Assembly: GCA_963971535.1 (NCBI GenBank) | Contig: OZ020589.1 | Coordinates: 49,454,192-49,518,191 of the forward strand | DNA: 64,000 bases | Direction: 5' to 3' | Source of the DNA: Notolepis coatsorum | Lineage: Eukaryota; Chordata; Actinopteri; Aulopiformes; Paralepididae | Shown: positions 11,816-20,932 of the stretch, in pieces | Layout: the number at the start of each line of letters is the position of its first letter | Numbering within the stretch: the first letter of the stretch is position 1 | Notes under the pieces: generated by a model | The model's input: the letters and a program-made list of their open reading frames with translations, nothing else | What the model was told of the DNA's origin: nothing | Databases searched by the model: none | Program-made: the position numbers and the translations under genes

Positions 11816-14800
11816 GTGGTATTAATATTGAAATGGCCTATGATGAACACTCCACGAAACGGTCTTCCTAAAGTAGAACGCCCGCAGCGTAGACGACAGC
11901 CACCTCAGTACTTAGAGGATTACGCTGCCAGGATACTACCTAGCCTTCTACAAACGGTAAACGCGGTAAAAGTAGAAAGTAAAATTATGTCCGACCCTAT
12001 CAACCAGGATACCCCGACCACAGAGGCCCTAGTGGGTTCTAATGTAACTGACCAAGCTCACGGTGGGAACCAGGAGGGAACTGACACGACTTTACCCCCC
12101 GCCAAGACCGAAGAAGTAGTCCCCCAAGAGCTCCGGGAGGAAGACAACCCTCCAGAGATGGAACTCTGCACGGAACAAGATGAGGAGAGCGCCGAGGAGA
12201 TAGAGCTCCAGGACTCCCCGCAGGGGAACGCATCCCCAACGAGTACTGCCAGGAGCGGCTCACCTCAACCAGCGTCTTCCCCCAGCGAGGCAGAGAGGAT
12301 GCTGGCACAGGTGTTCCTCGCCACCCTGGCAGCCTCTACCGAACGTGATCGACTTCAGGGTGAACGCGATCGACTCCAAGCACAGACGCTTAGCGAGCGC
12401 GAACATTCTACCATTGAAAGAGAACGCCTCCAAGCGCAGCAACGGAGCGAAGAAGAGCGCATAGGACTGGAGCTGAGACGCCTTCAGACGGAAGAGAATA
12501 TGGTAAGAGACCACGCCGAAGCCCAGCGCGCCACCGCCGAAGCCCAGCGCGCCGCTGACGGTGCCCAAAGAGAAGCAGAGCGCGACATCGCTCTCATCCA
12601 GCGCGAAGCCGAGCGCGACAGACTACAAGCCGAGCGCGACAGACTACAAGCGCAGCTAATGGAGCAGCTGATCACCAGGGCAACACCCCCTCCCTCCACA
12701 AGGGGTTCCAGGGCCTCGTCAAGACACGGGTCAAGGGCACCCTCCCCTAACCGATTAAGCGACCCTGAGCCCGACCACCAGAGAGAGCCTACACCCCCCT
12801 CCGAACTCCTTCCCCGACCGGTCCAAGTGAGACCCAGCTACAAGGAAGGAACGGCGGACACCGCGGAGAGGCTAAATAGACGACTACAGGATCTAGAAGA
12901 CCTGGCAGAGGAAGAAGAGGGAGAAGAGGAGAGTCAAGCCCGACAGCAGCACATTACTCCACAGGACCAGGAGGTCCAGTACAGCCCAGGCTATACCCCC
13001 GCGGCTCTGCGCTACAGACCCCCGACTCGATTCACGGGCGAGCATGACGCACGACCAGTCCCGAGGAATAGCACCTGGACCAGCGGGCCATGGTACCCTG
13101 CCGGTACCAGCCCACCGAGAGGCGTAAGAGGAGACTCGCCCAGGAGGCCTCTCTTCCAACGCTCACCGATGTGCCAGCCATCCACGGCGTCATACATTGG
13201 CACACCGACGTTTCCAGACTTCACCCATGAGAACCGAGCACAGTACACGGAGCTACGGATGTGCTTAGAGACAATGATGGTGGATGTAGCTGATGAACGC
13301 CACAAGTATGCTATCCTATTGAAGCACCTGAAAGTGCCCAGAGCGCACAACATAGCGCTGGCCTATGCCACCTCTACTACCCCATACACAGCGGCTCTAG
13401 CAGCACTAGACCAAAGATATGGACGTATATGGGATTACGTAATACAAGAGATAAGGCATATTGACCGCCTACCCCCAGCAACAGACAATCGCTCACTAGA
13501 CGACCTGTCTATCAAAGTACAATCCCTGGTAGGGATGCTGGGGGCGCAACGAGAAAAGGGTATGCACGAACTATACGCAAACTCGAACGTCGAGAGGATT
13601 TTAGAGAAGCTGCCGCCCGCCCGACAGGAGCGCTTCAGGCGGCAAAGAGACCACCGTGATCCTAACGGTCCCGAGCCATCCCTCCTAGACCTAGCCGACT
13701 TCCTGGCGAGAGAAGTCAGCAGCCTACGGCTGGATACGTTCGTGCGGAGCACACCAAGCTCCAGAGAGGGACCTAGGAGAGCAAACGATGGCCGAAGATT
13801 GGTGACTGTCATGCACCAATCAGAATCAGTACCGAGCAGCAAGAACCACAGTACCCCCTCGATGAAAGAGAAGTGGAAGATGGTGTGCCCGTACTGCGAG
13901 AAGGAACACTGGTTGTCACAATGTGACCTGTTCAAGAAGATGACCGCTGAAGAAGTGAGTCACTGGATAAAGTCCAACAGGCGCTGTTACCGATGTGCGC
14001 GCAGTCACATGGCAGCCGAGTGCCGCCTCAAGAAGAGGTGTAGTCGGTGTGACGGAGCCCACCTAGATGTCCTACACGACAGTAACAAAAGAAAGCCTGC
14101 ACCATCCAGCAGCACAAAGGCAAGTGTTATGTACATTGACCCCGCTAGCAGCAGCGGTGCCCAGGTGCTCTTAAAGGTGGTCCGCGTAACACTGAGTTAC
14201 CAAGATAAGGTCATGGACACTTACGCCGTCCTTGATGACGGGTCAGAGAAGACCCTTCTCCTCGCGTCCGCTGCGGCCCAGCTGGGGCTGCGGGGGAGCG
14301 AGAACCAGATGACGATTCGGACAATAGGAAGAGATCTAAAGACGATAAAGGGCGAGAATGTCTCCTTCACTATCGCAGCAAGCGGGCAGCCCGAGAGACG
14401 GTATAGGATTACTAATGCTTTCACCAGCCAAGAAATAGGACTATCGCAGTACACCTACCCCATCGCCAAGCTGATGGATAAATATGTGCACCTGCGTCAA
14501 CTCCCTATCCCGCTCATAGACGGTGCCACCCCGACCCTGCTGATAGGCTCCGACCATGCAGACCTCATAGTCCCGATAGACCGGGTCCATACAGGACCCA
14601 GAGGTTGCCCTGCAGCAGTCGAGACCCGCCTAGGATGGACATTACAAGGCCCCCTCGCCAAGTCTCTTAACCGAACAGCAGCCACTAGCTGCCTCCACTC
14701 CAGAGCGACAGAAGGAGACACCACACTCCTGCAGCATGTCGAGAGGCTATGGACACTAGAGACAATGCCCTTTAAGAACGAAAAGAAAGACATTCGTTCT

Positions 14801-16120
14801 AAGGAAGATATTTACGCTATAGCCCTCCTCGAGCACGGGACAAAGAGAGTCAACGTCAACGGAGTGATGAGATACGCAACTCCACTCCTGAGGCGAGAGG
14901 GAATGCCCACCTTTCACGCCACAAAAGAGGCGACGGAGCGGTATCTATTGAACACAGAGCGGCGCCTAGCCAAAGACCCCGCTCAAGAAGCTGTGTACCG
15001 CGCTGAGATTAACAAGCTAATCACAGCGGGACACATAAAGAAAATTGACATTAAAGAGGCCGATCAGACGACCGAATCATGGTACGTGCCGCACCACAAG
15101 GTCCACCACAACGGCAAGGATCGTATTGTGTTTAACTGCAGCTACCAGATCGGATCACAAAATCTAAATAAAGAGCTCTTGGCCGGCCCAACACTCGGCC
15201 CCTCTCTACTAGGCGTGCTACTACGCTTCCGCCAGGACAAGGTGGCTATCAGCGGCGACATCAAAGGGATGTTCCTGCAGGTGAGACTAGTGGAAGAGGA
15301 CAAGCCCCTGCTGCGGTTCCTATGGAGAGAGAGGATCGGAGATGAGCACCCAGCCATCTATCAATGGGAAGTCCTCCCTTTCGGAACCACATGCAGCCCA
15401 TGCTGTGCTACGTTTGCACTACAAAAACACGTCGCAGAGGACCCAGCAGCAGATGAAGAGGTCCGACAAAGTGTGACAAATAGTTTCTACGTGGACAACT
15501 GTTTACAAAGCGTCTTGACGCCAGAAGAAGCCGAGGCTCTCCTACTCAAGCTCCGCGCCTCCCTGATCAAAGGCGGCTTTGATCTCAGGCAGTGGGCCAG
15601 CAGCGACCCGCAAGTACTGCGCAGCCTCTCCCCCGAGGACAAGGCAGCGAGCAGCGACACCTGGATGGCGACCATCCCAGGAGAAGCCCAAGAAATGACA
15701 CTAGGACTAGTCTGGCGCTTCAAAACAGACTCGCTCCATTATAGATACAAACCCCTGACCAAGGAGCAGGGAAGGTCGACGGCAATACCGACCACCAGAC
15801 GGAGTGTATACAGAACACTCGCCAGACAATATGACCCGTTGGGATGTATTCTACCTTACACCACCAGGGCAAAGATGATTGTAAGAGCGCTATGGGACAA
15901 GGACCAGGGCTGGGACGATCCCATACCCGAACACCTTGTATCCACATGGAGAGAGTGGGAGACGGAACTCCGCTCACTCCCAGGTGTTAATATACGCCGC
16001 AGCTACTTCCCACCCACAGTGAGGCCAGAGACATGCAAGATCGACCTGCACGTATTCAGCGACGCCTCCGAAGTAGCCTACGGTTCGGTGGCCTACTTGC
16101 GTGCCCGAGAGGAGGGATGA
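11816..16120 (+). CDS. BEL/Pao Gag-protease-RT-RNase H (1434 aa, ends at an in-frame TGA)
   Basis: Domains in order: an acidic N-terminus, then a coiled-coil of repeated ERDRLQ units (about residues 180-280). A DUF1759-type Gag region follows (about 455-640). Cys/His knuckles come next (CPYCEKEHWLSQC near 691; CYRCARSHMAAEC and CSRCDGAH near 723-750). The DUF1758-type protease has VLDDGSEKT near 805. RT has ISGDIKGMF near 1145 and the box FYVDN near 1224. RNase H begins with FSDASEVAYGSVAYL near 1413. The TGA at 16118-16120 falls inside RNase H. The codons after it continue the same domain in the same frame, so the stop is a nonsense change or a recoding site, not the gene end. Start: first ATG downstream of the primer-binding site. 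Confidence 0.93.
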   Translation: MVLILKWPMMNTPRNGLPKVERPQRRRQPPQYLEDYAARILPSLLQTVNAVKVESKIMSDPINQDTPTTEALVGSNVTDQAHGGNQEGTDTTLPPAKTEEVVPQELREEDNPPEMELCTEQDEESAEEIELQDSPQGNASPTSTARSGSPQPASSPSEAERMLAQVFLATLAASTERDRLQGERDRLQAQTLSEREHSTIERERLQAQQRSEEERIGLELRRLQTEENMVRDHAEAQRATAEAQRAADGAQREAERDIALIQREAERDRLQAERDRLQAQLMEQLITRATPPPSTRGSRASSRHGSRAPSPNRLSDPEPDHQREPTPPSELLPRPVQVRPSYKEGTADTAERLNRRLQDLEDLAEEEEGEEESQARQQHITPQDQEVQYSPGYTPAALRYRPPTRFTGEHDARPVPRNSTWTSGPWYPAGTSPPRGVRGDSPRRPLFQRSPMCQPSTASYIGTPTFPDFTHENRAQYTELRMCLETMMVDVADERHKYAILLKHLKVPRAHNIALAYATSTTPYTAALAALDQRYGRIWDYVIQEIRHIDRLPPATDNRSLDDLSIKVQSLVGMLGAQREKGMHELYANSNVERILEKLPPARQERFRRQRDHRDPNGPEPSLLDLADFLAREVSSLRLDTFVRSTPSSREGPRRANDGRRLVTVMHQSESVPSSKNHSTPSMKEKWKMVCPYCEKEHWLSQCDLFKKMTAEEVSHWIKSNRRCYRCARSHMAAECRLKKRCSRCDGAHLDVLHDSNKRKPAPSSSTKASVMYIDPASSSGAQVLLKVVRVTLSYQDKVMDTYAVLDDGSEKTLLLASAAAQLGLRGSENQMTIRTIGRDLKTIKGENVSFTIAASGQPERRYRITNAFTSQEIGLSQYTYPIAKLMDKYVHLRQLPIPLIDGATPTLLIGSDHADLIVPIDRVHTGPRGCPAAVETRLGWTLQGPLAKSLNRTAATSCLHSRATEGDTTLLQHVERLWTLETMPFKNEKKDIRSKEDIYAIALLEHGTKRVNVNGVMRYATPLLRREGMPTFHATKEATERYLLNTERRLAKDPAQEAVYRAEINKLITAGHIKKIDIKEADQTTESWYVPHHKVHHNGKDRIVFNCSYQIGSQNLNKELLAGPTLGPSLLGVLLRFRQDKVAISGDIKGMFLQVRLVEEDKPLLRFLWRERIGDEHPAIYQWEVLPFGTTCSPCCATFALQKHVAEDPAADEEVRQSVTNSFYVDNCLQSVLTPEEAEALLLKLRASLIKGGFDLRQWASSDPQVLRSLSPEDKAASSDTWMATIPGEAQEMTLGLVWRFKTDSLHYRYKPLTKEQGRSTAIPTTRRSVYRTLARQYDPLGCILPYTTRAKMIVRALWDKDQGWDDPIPEHLVSTWREWETELRSLPGVNIRRSYFPPTVRPETCKIDLHVFSDASEVAYGSVAYLRAREEG

Positions 16121-18088
16121 GAAATACACACTGCTTTCATCCTGGCTCGCTCAAGAATAGCCCCACGAAAGCAACAATCTATCCCGCGTCTAGAGCTCTG
16201 CGCAGCCCTAGCAGGAGCGCAGCTCGCCACGTTAATCCAACGTGAACTCACCATCCCGGTGCAAAGAACAATCTTGTGGTCAGACTCCACGACCGTACTC
16301 ACATGGATCCGGTCTGATTCGTGCAGATACAAGGTCTTCGTGGGAGTCAGAGTCACCGAGATTCAAGAGTTAACAGAAGTAGCGAGCTGGAGGTATGTGG
16401 GCACCAAACACAACCCAGCTGACGTCATCACCCGGGGAATGTCCCTGGATGACCTCACCCGTCACAACCTCTACAGTGACGGACCAGAGTTTCTCAAGCT
16501 CCCCGAAGAAGAGTGGCCGACACCCACCCCACGGGAGGCGAGTAAAGAGGAGGCAGAGAACAAGAAATCTATGTTCTGTGGGTTGACACACACACTCGTC
16601 CCCACAGACCCCGATCTAGACGATTGCCTCACCCTACAGAGTGCGCAGCTAAAGACATTTCTGTGGCACCACCCAGAGGTTCAGCCTACGACTGACATTT
16701 CAGCAGCTGACTACGAAGAAGCAGAACTTCTTCTACTACAACGAGCCCAGAGAGACTCGTTCCCCGATGAGCTAGCCTGTCTACAGGGAGCAAAGCCCGT
16801 CCCATCAGACAGCAGACTGCTCCACCTAGCCCCCGAGAGCGACGCCCATAGTCTCATCAGAGTGGGTGGCCGTCTGCGGAGAGCCCCAGACTTACCGGAT
16901 GACGTCAAGTACCCGATAGTCTTGAACAGCCGACACAAGGTCACAGAGCTGATCATAAAGAAATACGACGAGGATGTGCACCACGCAGGGGCAGAGAGAG
17001 TCTTCGCGGAGATCAGACGTCGTTATTGGATACTGCAAGGGAGAGAAGCAGTGCGGCGCTTCCAGCGAACCTGTCTAGACTGTCGTAAGTGGCGAGCCCA
17101 GCCCAGTATACCCCGGATGGCTGACCTACCTCCCTGTCGCCTCCGACTCGGCGACAAGCCTTTTCACTCCACCGGTATGGACTGTTTCGGCCCGCTGTAT
17201 ATAAAGAGAGGAAGAGGAACCGAGAAGCAGTGGGGTATTGTATTCAAATGCATGACCACTAGAGCGATACATATCGAACTCCTCCCAACCATGAGCACAG
17301 ACTCATTCCTTATGGCCTTCCGAAGATTCACATCACGGAAAGGAAAACCGTCTACATTGTTGTCTGATCACGGGACAAACTTCAAAGGCGGAGAAAGAGA
17401 GCTGAGAGAGAGCTTCCAAGCTATGGGCCCAGAACTTAAGACCCACCTCGCTCCATCCCAGATTGACTTCCAGTTTAATCCCCCGAACGCACCTCACTTC
17501 GGTGGAACTTGGGAACGAGAAGTACGTTCCATAAAGACAGCCCTGTACGCCGTGCTTGGGGCCCAGACCGTGGCGGAAGAAGTCTTAATGACAGTCCTCA
17601 CGGAGATCGAGGGAGTATTGAACTCAAAGCCCCTCGGTTACGTCTCAAGTGATGTAGCAGATGTCGACCCAGTCACCCCCAACACACTCTTGATGGGGCG
17701 GCTGGACCCCACGCTACCACAGACAATGTACAGGCCTGAAGAAGCGAACGGCCGAAGAATGTGGAGGTACAGTCAAGTACTGGCTGACAAGTTTTGGAAC
17801 AGCTTCCTACTCCACTACCTACCGTCTCTACAGACCCGCCAGAAATGGGTGAAAGAGAGAGACAATTTGACAGAAGGAACAGTCGTCATGATTATCGACC
17901 AGTCACTACCCCGAGCTATGTGGCCGGCTGGCCGCGTAAGCAAAGTGATCACCGGTGCCGATGGAAAGGTCCGAGCAGCTGAAGTGCTCGTCCAAGGGCG
18001 GACTTACACCCGACCCGTGGCGAGGCTAATAGAACTGCCAAGGCTCCCCGATACTATCGATGACGACCATGACCCCATGACTTTGTGA
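16121..18088 (+). CDS. BEL/Pao RNase H C-terminal part, integrase and DUF5641-type tail
   Basis: Direct in-frame continuation of the preceding gag-pol segment; the first ATG is only at 16259. It starts with the rest of RNase H (IPRLELCAAL, then LWSDSTTVLTWI), then the integrase zinc-binding region (HHAGAERVF ... CLDCRKW). The integrase core carries an Asp in GMDCFGP, an Asp in SDHGTNF and a Glu in WEREV, as in DDE integrases. The C-terminal part (DKFWNSFLLHYLPSLQ ... PRAMWPAGRV) is the DUF5641-type domain of BEL/Pao polyproteins. It ends at TGA 18086-18088, about 90 bp before the 3' LTR. Apart from the stop at 16118 all catalytic residues look intact. Confidence 0.92.
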   Translation, partial: EIHTAFILARSRIAPRKQQSIPRLELCAALAGAQLATLIQRELTIPVQRTILWSDSTTVLTWIRSDSCRYKVFVGVRVTEIQELTEVASWRYVGTKHNPADVITRGMSLDDLTRHNLYSDGPEFLKLPEEEWPTPTPREASKEEAENKKSMFCGLTHTLVPTDPDLDDCLTLQSAQLKTFLWHHPEVQPTTDISAADYEEAELLLLQRAQRDSFPDELACLQGAKPVPSDSRLLHLAPESDAHSLIRVGGRLRRAPDLPDDVKYPIVLNSRHKVTELIIKKYDEDVHHAGAERVFAEIRRRYWILQGREAVRRFQRTCLDCRKWRAQPSIPRMADLPPCRLRLGDKPFHSTGMDCFGPLYIKRGRGTEKQWGIVFKCMTTRAIHIELLPTMSTDSFLMAFRRFTSRKGKPSTLLSDHGTNFKGGERELRESFQAMGPELKTHLAPSQIDFQFNPPNAPHFGGTWEREVRSIKTALYAVLGAQTVAEEVLMTVLTEIEGVLNSKPLGYVSSDVADVDPVTPNTLLMGRLDPTLPQTMYRPEEANGRRMWRYSQVLADKFWNSFLLHYLPSLQTRQKWVKERDNLTEGTVVMIIDQSLPRAMWPAGRVSKVITGADGKVRAAEVLVQGRTYTRPVARLIELPRLPDTIDDDHDPMTL

Positions 18089-18168
18089 ACTGACTGACCT
18101 TACAGCGGACATTGAGTAGTGGACAGTGCTGTTAATCTGTCTCTGCTTAGCTAATTAGGTGGGACTAA

Positions 18169-18180
18169 TTAGGGGGCGGC
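18169..18180 (+). other. BEL/Pao polypurine tract
   Basis: ttagggggcggc immediately precedes the 3' LTR start tgttgtgaagg at 18181. Confidence 0.75.
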
Positions 18181-19576
18181 TGTTGTGAAGGATCAGATTA
18201 AACCGAATATATATATTTATTTATGGATATATATTGAATAGTATTTGTATATCGTTTGATATCCCTTGTATATTCCTTGTACATATACACGGAATATCCC
18301 TTTAGCCTACTATAGCCCATAATAGTTCATTCTCTTATTGGACAGGGACCTGGCGCCAGGGGACAAGCCCCTTGGAGCCAAGTTCAATGGTACCGACGAG
18401 ACATGTCTCTACTAGCCCCGGCTCTGCGCAGGAATACGGCTACCGAAAAGAGAGTGGCACTATTTGTTCACCGTGCATATAAATATGGCGCAAGTAAATG
18501 TAGAAGACCCTTAGTCCTTTACCCTTCTACCCAACTAAGTAACAGAACGTGAAGCCTCACCCACGATACCGCGTGCGGTGTAGTATGGACTGTTTGGCCT
18601 TAGAATAGCATCGAGACCTCGTGCGAATTAATAACTGAATTGCCATAGTTTGGCACTGTACAGTCGAGTGCGACGTATTTCTATTAGGTTAATAATAGTC
18701 TATTATGTATGGTGCATCGTGCGGTTAGAGTTCTAAAGTGAGCAGCATCCCCATCGCTTCCTCGTGTTATCTAGAGTCTTTGCCAGGTTGGGCAGACCAC
18801 ACGTGGTGCTTTCATCCGAGGAGTTCTAGGCGAGGACCGAGTGGACCTGTACATTGGATTACCTACCCGACGACTGCTGAGCCCTATGCGGCATGGAATA
18901 TATATTTGCTTTGGTACTTTGATTTGTGGAGCGGGTAATCGCCAACACCGGTGAGTGTTGGATTTACCCCGAGAGGAGCCAAGGTGAGACGGCGCTCAGA
19001 CCAGACTGAGGTCGCCTCGCTTCTTCTTCATTGTGGACCTACAGCTACAGCTACAGCTACAGCCTACAAGAGAGCCAAGGTGTATTCATCTGTGGATCAA
19101 GATTCTACTGCACTGTCTTCGGTACCTGAATTCTCTCTAGAAATCGTTGACCAGACGGGATACTGCCGACGGCTCTCCTACCCCCCCTACCGGCTTACAA
19201 CCGGGAGGACCCCTACAGTATATCCAGCTATAATCATTAAGTGTGCCATCGTTATAACTCCCTAAGAGCCAGGTTGTATACTTGCTTCCTGCGTAACCAG
19301 AGATTGGACATTCAGTGTTGATTTGCCTACGAGTACTCATTTGCCTTACAAGTGCATTCAAATCATAAATGTAATAGTAACTATTATATGTACCTTTTGC
19401 TATATATTAAATATTTGATTATTACCTTTGTGTGGACCCGATTTCATTGTGGGAAAGTGTTCATCATATTTAGATATCGTGTACTGTATGGCCAGTAGTT
19501 AAAGTACATAAAGCGGTAGTGGTTTAATGATACCATACTTATCAATACAGTCAGGGAATTGTACCCCTCAGTTACA
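18181..19576 (+). repeat. BEL/Pao 3' LTR
   Basis: 1396 bp, nearly identical to 10371-11771. Its last bases (cccctcagttaca) differ from the 5' LTR end (ccccttgggaattgtaca), a 5-bp shortening right at the terminus. It is followed by the target duplication cctac. Confidence 0.95.
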
Positions 19577-19581
19577 CCTAC

Positions 19582-19788
19582 CTTTTTCCCTGTGCACCAT
19601 GGAGGAGGTTTAAACCCCTACCTCCATTCAATATATAATTTACTATTTGGAAAACGTCTTGTGTTGTGTCTTTTTTACCTACCTGGGACATTGTTTTGAA
19701 ACGTATTTACTGAGAGAGGCTGCTTTTGCTCATGTGCAGCCATCTCCAGTTGTTATTCTGTGTGGTCCTTAGACCTCCGTACATGACA
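19582..19788 (+). repeat. 3' LTR of the gypsy-type element, second part
   Basis: ctttttccctgtgcacc to cgtacatgaca, equal to 6363-6569 with single substitutions. Followed by the outer target duplication attat at 19789-19793. Confidence 0.95.
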
Positions 19789-19793
19789 ATTAT

Positions 19794-20612
19794 TGTCTTC
19801 CTCTGTCTGTTGATTGTTTCTGAATTGAGATATCAGGCTGATAATGTCGAAACTCTTTCACTCTTGAGTTTTTCTTGCAGTGTTCAATACACCCAAGTCT
19901 GAAAGAGAAAGTAACGTCAGCTAGCAGTAGCTGGCAGTCTCCATATCTCCTGGGGCCCTGGCTGAGCTAAACACCAACTGGTAAAGTTGACGGCGTCGAG
20001 GCATTTTCCTACCGTGGAGATGAAAAAGTTCACCAGTCCCATCATGATATTGTCCCCCCGTTGGGATGAACTTGGGAGTCTGTTCCTAGTTTATCTGCCA
20101 CACATTAGCACTCAATAACGTAGCTAACGCTAGCTAGCTTGGAAACAGAATTTGTCGCTTGTGATAGGCTAGTTCAAGTTAAGTAAGCAAAACTAGATTT
20201 TCGGTGTGATGGAAAGTGATTGTTAAATAACATTATATTTACTTTTATTTTTATTTTAAAAAAGTAAAATAAAAATTCTTCTTCTCGCAAGGCCCCGTGC
20301 AGTTGCACTGCTTGCACGCCCCTAGCGGCGGCCCTGATTACACAGAGTGTGAGAGGCTATATGGATGTGTTCATTTACAGATACGCTGTCAATGTCATTA
20401 TTTGGAGACAGTGTAATTTTACAATACAATTGTACCAATGATCTTTTACCAGATCTAGTACTAATTAATTTCCGATGTTCATTATCTACAGATTTAATGA
20501 ATACATTGAACTGTCGAGACAGAGCAGCCTTGATTATTTCTTGATTCAGACAAAAGGTGTGCAACTATACAGCCAGGGCCATCCCAGACAGAATTACTGA
20601 ATCCATTATACA
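19794..20612. other. non-coding, no gene recognised
   Basis: Anonymous sequence with a small A/T hairpin near 20232-20276 (tttatttttatttt facing aaaataaaaa). No motif-bearing frame. Confidence 0.5.
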
Positions 20613-20764
20613 CAGGGGTGTAAAAAGTACCCAGAAATTATACTTAAGTGAAAGTATGGGTACAGTCTCAAAATCGTACTCAAGTCAAAGTCAGAGTATC
20701 TGGCTAAAAACACTTGAGTAAAAGTTAAAAGGTTTCTACTTTGAAATGTACTAAAGTACTTGTA
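20613..20764. mobile_element. Tol2-like hAT terminal fragment
   Basis: It starts caggggtgtaaaaagtac, one base off the Tol2 terminus as I remember it. It continues with repeated actcaagt / acttgagtaaaagt blocks and the stretch gtatctggcta that also occurs near the Tol2 end. The similarity stops near 20764, where a different sequence begins, and no second end or transposase is seen nearby. It is therefore a fragment or a one-ended relic. Confidence 0.75.
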
Positions 20765-20932
20765 GGGGACCAAGCAGCCAGACTAGGAGGACACAGCGGT
20801 GTAGGCAAAAAATAGGAGTTTTATTTACCCATGCAAATACAGGACATACAATTGACAAAATAGGACATAAATGGTCCAAATAATAAAAGCAGGACAAAAC
20901 AGACCTGAACGGAATGGAAGACAAAGACAAAT
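20765..20932. other. anonymous segment interrupted by the giant-LTR element
   Basis: Contains ggagttttatttacc, reminiscent of an antisense LTR poly(A) region. It continues after the inserted element at 26388. The last five bases, caaat, are the target duplication. Confidence 0.4.

Larger units (their letters stand above)
10371..19576 (+). mobile_element. complete BEL/Pao LTR retrotransposon
   Basis: 9.2 kb, inserted in the 3' LTR of the gypsy-type element in the same orientation. It is flanked by the 5-bp duplication cctac (10366-10370, 19577-19581). LTRs 10371-11771 and 18181-19576, primer-binding site at 11773, gag-pol 11816-18088, purine-rich agggggcggc before the 3' LTR. In the 1.4-kb LTRs I see two substitutions (cttagcc/ctttgcc, cggataa/cgggtaa) and a small change at the extreme end, so it is very young. 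Gag of the DUF1759 type, an aspartic protease of the DUF1758 type, a peptidase A17-type RT/RNase H region and DUF5641 at the end are the family hallmarks. One stop codon at 16118 interrupts pol. Confidence 0.96.
5811..19788 (+). mobile_element. Ty3/gypsy-type LTR element lacking RT/integrase core, split by a BEL/Pao insertion
   Basis: The LTRs start tgtgacgtacg and end tacatgaca. The 5-bp target duplication attat is intact on both sides (5806-5810 and 19789-19793). Order: 5' LTR 5811-6569, primer-binding site at 6570, one 814-codon frame at 7164-9608, purine tract 9791-9806, 3' LTR from 9807. The 3' LTR is cut at 10370 by a complete BEL/Pao element and resumes at 19582. Without that insert the element is about 4.8 kb. 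I count four LTR substitutions plus a (TA)n length change, so the insertion is recent. The frame carries a SCAN-like Gag, CCHC knuckle, protease and integrase tail but no RT, RNase H or integrase core, so the copy must depend on enzymes supplied in trans if it moves. Confidence 0.93.
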
